A stretch of 64,000 nt of DNA from CAYPPG01 sp964412555 (GTDB taxonomy: Bacteria; Hinthialibacterota; Hinthialibacteria; Hinthialibacterales; Hinthialibacteraceae), in NCBI GenBank assembly GCA_964412555.1, contig CAYPPG010000041.1, forward strand, positions 5,415-69,414, in the 5' to 3' direction. The notes beneath the pieces are model-generated. The model was given only the letters and a program-made list of their open reading frames with translations. It was not told the DNA's origin and did no database searches. Every line of letters begins with the position of its first letter. Position 1 is the stretch's first letter. Positions 44,403-52,300 of this stretch are shown here, piece after piece. The translations under genes were made by a program, and so were the position numbers.

Positions 44403-44570
44403 ATGAAGAAAAAAACTAATTTTTTGCATAGTATGCTCTTTGTCGTGGTGATTATCAGTAATCTGGTGGTCACGGAGAGACAGTTTTTCACTCACGCAGA
44501 AACCGTTGTAAAAGAGGATTCCAGTTTGTCAAAAGAATTTGGGAGCAGTAGTTCCACCCTACGAATTTAA
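44403..44570 (+). CDS. 55-residue signal-peptide ORF, possibly a truncated gene start
   Basis: The ATG at 44403 is preceded by AGGAG at good spacing, and the 55-residue product starts with a clear signal peptide (MKKKTNFLHSMLFVVVIISN) followed by a polar tail rich in Ser. It stops just before the DUF6516 promoter. It may be a real small exported protein, or the 5' end of a longer secreted gene cut off by insertion of the toxin-antitoxin pair. Confidence 0.4.
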   Translation: MKKKTNFLHSMLFVVVIISNLVVTERQFFTHAETVVKEDSSLSKEFGSSSSTLRI

Positions 44571-44599
44571 GATTTATCATCTCGTGCCTGTTGGAGTAG

Positions 44600-44628
44600 T
44601 TGACAACACTCCTGTATGTGTGTACTCT
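44600..44628 (+). promoter_or_regulatory. sigma-70-like promoter giving a leaderless DUF6516 transcript
   Basis: TTGACA at 44600-44605, a 17-base spacer and TACTCT at 44623-44628 form a near-consensus promoter. The expected start site falls at about 44635, exactly at the ATG of the DUF6516 gene, which has no ribosome site. This suggests a leaderless mRNA. Confidence 0.55.
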
Positions 44629-44634
44629 TCTAAT

Positions 44635-44931
44635 ATGAGGACTGTGCTTCTGCTTTGCCGCCGGGTGATCGTTGCCGCTGACGCATTCGCCGAGGTAGTG
44701 ATTTGGCGGGTTCCTGAGCCAATCCCGCCAGCGACGCATGAATTCAAGTATTGGCTGGCGTATGTCGTTGGGGATCAATGCGTGTTACGTTACGACAACG
44801 AACGAGGAAAAGGCGATCACCGGCATGTGGGAGCAGAGGAAGAACCTTATTCCTTTTCTTCGCCGGATCAGTTGATGGCTGATTTCGAGGCGGACGTCAT
44901 GAAGTGGAATCATGAACATGGTCGTGCTTGA
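44635..44931 (+). CDS. DUF6516 family protein, probable toxin
   Basis: A 98-residue protein with the DUF6516 blocks VVIWRVPEPIPPATHEFKY, CVLRYDNERGKGDHRHVG and FSSPDQLMADFEADV. I start it at the ATG at 44635, which lines up with the family N-terminus and matches the leaderless promoter, rather than at 44539. It overlaps the following HTH gene by 20 bases, the expected arrangement of this toxin-antitoxin-like pair. The region is richer in GC than its neighbours, which suggests transfer. Confidence 0.8.
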   Translation: MRTVLLLCRRVIVAADAFAEVVIWRVPEPIPPATHEFKYWLAYVVGDQCVLRYDNERGKGDHRHVGAEEEPYSFSSPDQLMADFEADVMKWNHEHGRA

Positions 44932-45259
44932 AGTTCGTTCTCTCAAGGAAACGCTGGCCGATGCCGCCCACACCATGGAGACGAGGTGCGCAGAGCGTCA
45001 AACGCGGATCAGCTTTGCATCACCAGAACTGCTCTGGGAAGTGCTGACGGCCAAGCGGTGGGCACTTCTTAAAGTCCTTTGTGGAGCCGGGCCAGTCTCT
45101 ATCCGAGAGGTTGCACGCCGGATTGAGCGCGATGTGAAAGCGGTACATGGTGACATCATGGCGCTCCTCAATGCTGGCATTCTGAACCGTACACTTGATG
45201 GGCGCATCGAGTTCCCATTCGATGCTGTGAAAGTAGAGTTCTTGCTGCAAGTGGCATAA
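44912..45259 (+). CDS. HVO_A0114-type HTH DNA-binding protein, probable antitoxin
   Basis: A 115-residue winged-helix protein: SFASPELLWEVLTAKRWALL, then GPVSIREVARRIERDVKAVH and DGRIEFPFDAVKVEFLL. This is typical of the HVO_A0114-like transcriptional regulators that accompany DUF6516 proteins. It overlaps that gene by 20 bases. It probably binds the promoter of the pair and neutralises its partner (inferred). The ATG at 44918 is an alternative start. Confidence 0.85.
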   Translation: MNMVVLEVRSLKETLADAAHTMETRCAERQTRISFASPELLWEVLTAKRWALLKVLCGAGPVSIREVARRIERDVKAVHGDIMALLNAGILNRTLDGRIEFPFDAVKVEFLLQVA

Positions 45260-45544
45260 CCCGAAAGAGTCTGGTACTGAACCACCGGTACTGTTTTGTT
45301 CCCCCATACGCGCATAATAGATTATCGATGGGACAAAGTACTTTCATCCGATAAATCGGAAAGAAAGCGCCCTGATTCTTCGGCGTTGTGAATTTGAAAT
45401 TGAACGGTTGACATGTTCTCCAACCAAAAAATGCGGATAATCGGGGGACTTGATAGTATGAGGGGAATATGATACAAAAATCCGTTCGTGTCAAACGATT
45501 ATTTTACAGCAGATTCATTTTATCATGGTCAAAGGAGGAAGAAG

Positions 45545-46231
45545 ATGATTTCTCATAGGTTCTTACTATTCGGAGTGTTTACAGCTTTATTACTCATTCC
45601 CCTGTCTTTTTCACCGGTTGCGCAAGAGATTTACTTTCAGGACGACTTCGAGGATCCTGCGGTTTCCGAGACCAAATGGGAAGTCATCACCGGCGATTGG
45701 TGGGTTCACGATGGTGTCTACTCCCAGTATAGTTCGGAAGATCCATGGCTGGCGACGTTAGTTGCATCGGATCATTGGAACAATGAATGGGTGGAATACA
45801 CAATTGATTTCAGAGTGATGCCACTGACTGAAGGCGATAGTCCGGTCAATGTGCTCTTCCGGGTCCAGGATCCCGTGCCGTTGATCTGGTCTGACCGTAC
45901 AGGGGAAAATACCCATATGTATCGCTGGATAGTCAACGGTTGGACGAATACGGAATCCAGACCCTATATATACAGACCGGGTGGTAGTGAGATGCTGGCT
46001 CAAACAGAATGCTCACTGGAAGTGGCAAGTTGGCATCATATCGTGTTGGAGGTTACTGCAACCGGTTTTACCGGCTACGTGGATGATGTGGAAATGTTTG
46101 ACGTGGAACATGCCGAATGGACGGAAGGCAGAGTCGGAATTCAGGCTTACAGTGGGGAGTTGGATCTCGATGATTTCGTTGTCTATGGACCGGAGAGTGT
46201 GGAAGTCGAACAATGGAGTGTCTATGAATAG
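45545..46231 (+). CDS. secreted lectin-like (DUF1080/LamG-type) protein with C-terminal WxVY tail
   Basis: A 228-residue exported protein (signal peptide to about residue 26, ending PVAQE). The body FQDDFEDPAVSETKWEVITGDW, DPWLATLV, VEYTIDFRVMP and VGIQAYSGELDLDDFVVY is a concanavalin-type sandwich common in secreted sugar-binding proteins. It ends EVEQWSVYE, resembling the ends of two other proteins here. AAAGGAGGAAG precedes the ATG at 45545; the frame is open from a GTG at 45488 but that start is poor. Confidence 0.85.
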   Translation: MISHRFLLFGVFTALLLIPLSFSPVAQEIYFQDDFEDPAVSETKWEVITGDWWVHDGVYSQYSSEDPWLATLVASDHWNNEWVEYTIDFRVMPLTEGDSPVNVLFRVQDPVPLIWSDRTGENTHMYRWIVNGWTNTESRPYIYRPGGSEMLAQTECSLEVASWHHIVLEVTATGFTGYVDDVEMFDVEHAEWTEGRVGIQAYSGELDLDDFVVYGPESVEVEQWSVYE

Positions 46232-46443
46232 TAAGAAGAAGTTGATTGTGAGTATAACTGTTTTGTATCCTTGAACTCGTCATCATTACTCATTCAGTGC
46301 GAACTGCTTGAATAGAAAAACAGCGGTTCCTGAAATGATTTCTTCCTATATCCCCCAATCTGTTTTGTTCCTTTTTCCTAAAGTGACTATTATATAATAC
46401 AATCCATGTTTACTGACTAATCCTTCCAACAAGAAAGGAAACC

Positions 46444-49182
46444 ATGACGACTAATCGAATCAGCATTCTCTACTTTTTTGTAATCTTCCTTGTTTTGTCT
46501 CCCGCCCAGAGCGGCACCATGAATTACATCTGGTGGGAAGGCGAAAATCCCGCCGAGACCAATTTCCCAAACAGAACCTGGTTCTCTTCCAGTTCTTTTC
46601 CCGAAAACCGGCACCTTTTGTCTGAAGAACAATGGTTGACCAATTCGGGAGACCGGTCGGGTGAAGAAGCTTTTGCAGTTTATGAAATAGATGTGGAAAC
46701 TGCAGGGATGTATCAGTTTTGGGTACGAAAAATGTGGAAACACGGTCCTTTCCGCTGGCGGTTTGATGATGCGGATTGGCGCATCTGCCCGCGGGATGTG
46801 GCTTTGGCCGATGAAGTGGTGCTCATGGAGCATGTCCCGGCTAACTGGATCAGCTTGGGTGAGGTAGATCTTACCGCGGGGACTCATCGATTTGAACTGC
46901 GCCTGCTTGCAAGTAAAGGTGAGTCTCTTACAGCAGGCTTCGATTGCTTTGTCTTGACCGATTTTCCATTTATGCCACGTGGGAAACTCAAACCCGATCA
47001 AAAATCAGGGAAAGCGAATGAAGGTTTTTTCCCTTGGGAACCTTCACCGGATGAATTCAAGGATGAAGCCTTGCTTGATCTGCGTTCACTCAATGAAACC
47101 GAAGCGGGTGTAAACGGATTCGTCCGTGCCGAGGGTATGGATTTGATTCTAGGTGACGGCCGGCCGGTTCGTTTTTGGGGTGTCAACGCATCCTCCGGTA
47201 TCGCCGGACTGAATCGTGCTTCCATCGACTATCTGGCACGTAAACTCGCCAAAATGGGGATTAATCTGGTTCGCTATCACAGCCCTCTTTTCGAATCGGG
47301 CAATCCCATGGAAATGGATGATCAAAAACTGGACGATCTCTTCTACTTCGTGACGGCCTTAAAACGAGAGGGCATATATACCTTCATCAGTTTCTATTTC
47401 CCCCTCTGGTTCGACATCCAACCGTCTTACGGAATACCGGGTTTTGAAAGTACCAATAATAAAAAACCATTTGTGTTACTATTTTTCAATGAACGCATGC
47501 AGGCATTCCATCGCCGGTGGCTGCGGGGATTGCTCACAATACCGAATCCATACACCGGGAAAACACTTGCAGACGAACCAGCCATCGCCGTGATTGAGTT
47601 GCAAAATGAAGACAGCTTTTTCTTCTGGACTTTTACGAAAGACAATGTTCCTAAAGTTCATTGGCAAGAACTCGAGCAACGGTTTGGCGCATGGCTTGCC
47701 GAACGTTATGGTTCACTCGACAAAGCTTTTCGCACATGGGGAAAACGTGAATCAGGTGATGATTCCACTTCAGGCCGTGCTGCACTTTATGAAGCCTGGC
47801 ACATGACCGGCGATGCCGTCCGGCAGGCCAACGCTGCGAAAAAGCGCCGTCTCTCCGATCAAGTGTGTTTTCTGACGGAACTGCAACGCGGCTTCTATGA
47901 AGACACAATCGATTATATCCGCAACGATCTTGGTTCAAAAAGTCTAATCAGTCCCAGCAACTGGCACACCAGTGATCCCGTCATGCTCGACGCCTTGGAG
48001 CGCTACACATACACTGCAGGTGAAGTGATCGACCGCCACGGTTACTATAGCGCTCCCCACAAAAGCGGCGACGGCAGCCATTCCTATGATGTGCGCGTTG
48101 GCCACACATTCGAAAACAGATCGGCGCTGAAAATTCCCCACGATATCCCTCTTCAGTTCATCCAAATGGAAGATCATCCCCAAACGATATCCGAAATCGG
48201 ATGGACCAATCCGAATCTCTACCGCGCCGATTACGCCTTCCTCGCTTCCGCTTATGGCGCGCTGCAAGGCATCGATTCGATCATGACTTTCGCATTGGGC
48301 GGCGCATATTGGGATACGAGCATGAAAAAATTTGCGCTCTCGTGCCCTGTTATTCTAGGCAATTTTCCAGCTTATGCACTGATCTACCGGCGTGGTTATG
48401 TTCCCGAAGCGAAAACTGTTATCCGGCAGGAACTGACTCTCGAAGATCTCTTTGCCCTCAAAGGCTCGGGCGGCGCAACTGCCCAGAACCTCGACGCATT
48501 CCGCGAAGCCGATGTCCCACCCGGCGAAGCGGTCGAAGGCGGCGTCAATGCCATCGATCCTCTAGCCTATTATGTTGGCCGAGTCGTGCGCGCCTATGGT
48601 GATGATCCCGCCAAATCGTTTCAATTGAACCTGGCTGAACACATTGACCGACAGGCCAAAACAGTAAAAAGCATTGAAGGCCTACTGAAATGGAACTACG
48701 GCCAGGGTGTTGTCAAAATGAATACCCCAAAAAGCCAAGGCGCTGCGGGATTCTTGTCTAAAGCGGGGGAAATTGTTCTTGACGACATCGCCCTACGTGT
48801 TGATAACGAATACGCTTCGTTGATTGCTGTTTCTCTTGATGACAAACCGCTTGAGGAGTCGTCCGAAATCCTGATCCAGACTATGACAGTGGAGCATCCC
48901 TACAATTTCAAAGCCTCGGACGGTGATTCAGGCCGTATTGAAAGTCTCGGCGAGCCGCCTTTTGGAGTGGAAAAAATCAAAGCCAACATTACTCTTTTCA
49001 ACTCTGGTTCCGCCGAAATTATCGCCCTCGACGAAAATGGTATGCCTCGTAATGTTACTGTTTTCACTCGCTCCGGCTCGGATGGTGCGCTCATCATGAA
49101 CTTAGTTGAAGACAGCGTCTACCATATTGTCCGCCGCCGCCAACTTTCTTGCGCCCCTACCTGGCCTTTACAAACACATTGA
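46444..49182 (+). CDS. secreted clan-A glycoside hydrolase with N-terminal carbohydrate-binding domain
   Basis: A 912-residue exported protein (signal peptide to about residue 22). The N-terminal domain (about 25-190, YIWWEGENPAETNFP) is CBM-like. A TIM barrel follows, with RFWGVNASSG, NLVRYHSP and the acid/base Glu389 in VIELQNEDS, the pattern of GH5/GH42-like clan A enzymes. The C-terminal part (about 700-912) is beta-rich. The substrate is not determinable. The AAAGGAAACC region supplies the ribosome site. It lies 212 bases after the lectin-like gene and before the multi-enzyme gene, in a polysaccharide-use cluster. Confidence 0.82.
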   Translation: MTTNRISILYFFVIFLVLSPAQSGTMNYIWWEGENPAETNFPNRTWFSSSSFPENRHLLSEEQWLTNSGDRSGEEAFAVYEIDVETAGMYQFWVRKMWKHGPFRWRFDDADWRICPRDVALADEVVLMEHVPANWISLGEVDLTAGTHRFELRLLASKGESLTAGFDCFVLTDFPFMPRGKLKPDQKSGKANEGFFPWEPSPDEFKDEALLDLRSLNETEAGVNGFVRAEGMDLILGDGRPVRFWGVNASSGIAGLNRASIDYLARKLAKMGINLVRYHSPLFESGNPMEMDDQKLDDLFYFVTALKREGIYTFISFYFPLWFDIQPSYGIPGFESTNNKKPFVLLFFNERMQAFHRRWLRGLLTIPNPYTGKTLADEPAIAVIELQNEDSFFFWTFTKDNVPKVHWQELEQRFGAWLAERYGSLDKAFRTWGKRESGDDSTSGRAALYEAWHMTGDAVRQANAAKKRRLSDQVCFLTELQRGFYEDTIDYIRNDLGSKSLISPSNWHTSDPVMLDALERYTYTAGEVIDRHGYYSAPHKSGDGSHSYDVRVGHTFENRSALKIPHDIPLQFIQMEDHPQTISEIGWTNPNLYRADYAFLASAYGALQGIDSIMTFALGGAYWDTSMKKFALSCPVILGNFPAYALIYRRGYVPEAKTVIRQELTLEDLFALKGSGGATAQNLDAFREADVPPGEAVEGGVNAIDPLAYYVGRVVRAYGDDPAKSFQLNLAEHIDRQAKTVKSIEGLLKWNYGQGVVKMNTPKSQGAAGFLSKAGEIVLDDIALRVDNEYASLIAVSLDDKPLEESSEILIQTMTVEHPYNFKASDGDSGRIESLGEPPFGVEKIKANITLFNSGSAEIIALDENGMPRNVTVFTRSGSDGALIMNLVEDSVYHIVRRRQLSCAPTWPLQTH

Positions 49183-49371
49183 ATAAAATCACCACATCAA
49201 CCAAAAAAAAACGTCACTTTTCTGAAAATAAAATTGACAAATAACCATCCTTTGTGAGAAAATAACTTACAATCATGAAATGGGATACTGTATTTGTTTT
49301 CAATGGGCACAATCGGTTCTAGTAGACCTAAAACATACTGAGAATATTTTGATTCAGGAAAAGAGGTCCTT

Positions 49372-52300
49372 ATGGATATGCGTATATCTGCACATTGGCG
49401 TGTTTTGGTAACGGTTTGTTTGCTTGGTACGGTCTTATCGGTACAGGCGCAAGAGAATGATTTATTATTCATTCATCACTCTTGCGGAGAGAATTGGTTG
49501 AATGACGGATTGAACGATATTCTACTGGGGAAATCGTATATCGATGAAGTGAACGAAATTTATTACGGTGATACTCTATCGCCTGATCCGGGACGTCCGG
49601 CTTCGTTGGGAGAGGTTCCCGGTGACAACACGAATATGAACCATTGGATATTGTGGTTCAACGATTACCTCGCCGGGATACAACAGCAGGGAAGTGAAGA
49701 CGGGCGGAACGCAATCGTGATGTTCAAGAGTTGTTATCCCACCAGCAATGTTTCCAGTGATGGAACACCGCCGGGGAATCCGTTTGCGGATGAGCAGACA
49801 ATCGCGAATTATCAGAGCGTATATCGTAATTCAACAAATCCTGCAGGAACGTACCGCTATGAGGGGGCGGAGTACCGATCCTTGGAGCAGATTTTCGCGG
49901 CGCATCCGGACATTCTATTTATCCCGGTGACAGCGCCGCCGATGCACTATGGTCCGTATGACGACTCGAGTAATGCGAATGCACGCCGGGCAAGGCGATT
50001 CAATAACTGGTTGATCGACGAGTGGCTGCCGAGTTATCAAGCGGCTCATCCCGATCTCAATAACGTCGCGGTCTTCGATTGGTTCGATATCTTGGCGTAT
50101 CCGGATAATCATGCCGATCATCCCAACCGCTTGCGTCGTGAATATGGGGGGAATGAGGGGGATTCGCATCCGAACACGGTTGCGAATCAACTTTCTGCCA
50201 CTCAGTTTTCCACCTTTATTGAAACCGCTTATGCTTTATGGACCGGCGGAGAGGTTCCGGAACCACCAGGAAGCGATCAGCCGGCGAACCTCGAAGTGTT
50301 CCATCGTAGCGGACAAAGTTTTCTGACATGGAGCGAGCGAGAGGATATCGTGGGCGAGCAATATGTCATTTACCGGCATACGCAACCGATCACTTCATCG
50401 AATTTATCCAGCGCAGAAATCTTGGCGACTCTTCCGGAAGGAACGTGCGCCTATTGGACGGAACGGATGCGCGACGCTGATTATCCTCCGGAGCAGAATG
50501 CCGGTTACCGCTCGCTGCGCAATTATGTCATCCAGCCTTTGGGGGAAGAGTTACCGGATGGGACCGGTTTTTTTGTCTGGACGGCTCATCGCGATCAAAA
50601 TTCGTATTATGCGGTGACCATGATTCAGGGCGGGAGCGAGAACCGGACTGATTTTTCGAGCGAAAATACCGATGGTCCTATCCCGGAACAAGTTGCCGAT
50701 CCGTCGCCGATCTTGGTATGGCAATCGGAAAACGGATTGGGGCGAGTGTATACCCAATTTATGGATTACTCGCAGTGGAATCCGACATATGAGACGCCGG
50801 ACGGTTTGACCTATGCGTACAATTATTTTGTCGGGCTTCCTTCGGCGGAAGTGTGCAATGGGCCGGTTTTGGAGCCGATGGCGTTGTTGCTGCATATTGA
50901 AGGATACGGCACGCGGTATGAGGCCGGAGACGGTTCCCATTATTTCTGCTGTGTGGAATTGTGGTGTGACGATCCGCGTCAGTCGTGGTATTACGGCTAT
51001 AGCGCCACGCACGATTATGGGAATCGGGATGCGGAGGTTGCCACTGGGCCGATAGTCAATTTTTCCGAACAGAGATTGCTTCGCGCGATATATGATCTTT
51101 TGCGGGATGAAAATTATTCCATCGATCCGCAGCGGATTTATACCTACGGTCATTCGATGGGCGGCAGCGGCGCGTTGGCATTGGGGATGCGGTATCCGAA
51201 TGTGTTCGCCGCGTCCTATTCGAGCGAACCGATGACGAATTATGGGAACTCGGGATTCTGGATCGCAGATGATTTGGAACCGAAATGGGGGGGCGTCGAA
51301 CTCAATTTGCCCATCGAAAACCGAGGGCGATACGCGGCGGATTTGGTTCAATACAACGGAATGGGAGTATGGGACTGGCAGAATCACCAAGCACAACTTG
51401 TGGAGCGCCGGGGGGATGAGATGGCTTACTTGACTCTCGCGCATGGAACGCAGGATGAGATTATCATTTGGGAAAGCCAAGGCAATCCAGCGTATGAACC
51501 ATTCAACCGTTCGCGGCGGGCTTATTCAGGCCAAACTGTGACTGCCGATCATACCTGGATCGGTTTTAATGGGATGGGACCGAACTTATTAGGGGGTTCT
51601 GCGATGTTCGGTGGTCCCTTCGCCGATTTCCAAATGGTTCGGAACGAAACGATCCCCGCAATTACCTATGCAAGCGGGAGCGGCTCGTTACCGCCGAATG
51701 GTGTGGCTTCTTATAACATGAATATCGAATGGTCGGCCAGTTGGAATTCATGGAACGGTTCACCTATCGATACTGCTGAGATGTGGAGCGTCAGCCTTCG
51801 CACAACAGACGGTTCGACACAGGAGGTGGATGTTACATCCAGACGCACTCAGCATTTTCAAGTTGCCCCAGGGCAAACGTTTTATTGGGAGAATCGGCGA
51901 GTTTCCGATAATGGATTGGTTCGTTCGGGAACAATAGTTGCTGATACCGATGGACTTGTCACAATAGAGAATGTTCAAGTGAGCGGTGAAGGAAATCAAC
52001 TAATGATTTCGTCTGATTCTGATATCGAAATTCCGACGGCGACTCCAACACCGCTTCAAACGGCTACGTCGACACCAACGCCGCGTATCGTGATGACTCC
52101 AACCGTGGTTCCTACATCCACACCGTTCAATCCATCTACGATTTCCATACCCATCGAGATTGCCTGGCCGGAGGACGGATATGCCGAACCGGTGCCCATT
52201 ACGGTCGGAGTTCCTCTTCCGCCGGGAGTTTCGATTCCGGAAGCATTGACCATTTCCGGACCGGACGGTCCGATTCCTTGTCAATCGACGATTCGGACAC

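Noticed and set aside
43897..44406. 169-residue open frame as a full gene
   Set aside because: Only the first 50 residues resemble RelB; the rest is antisense to the addiction-module antitoxin gene, so it is a remnant plus chance frame.
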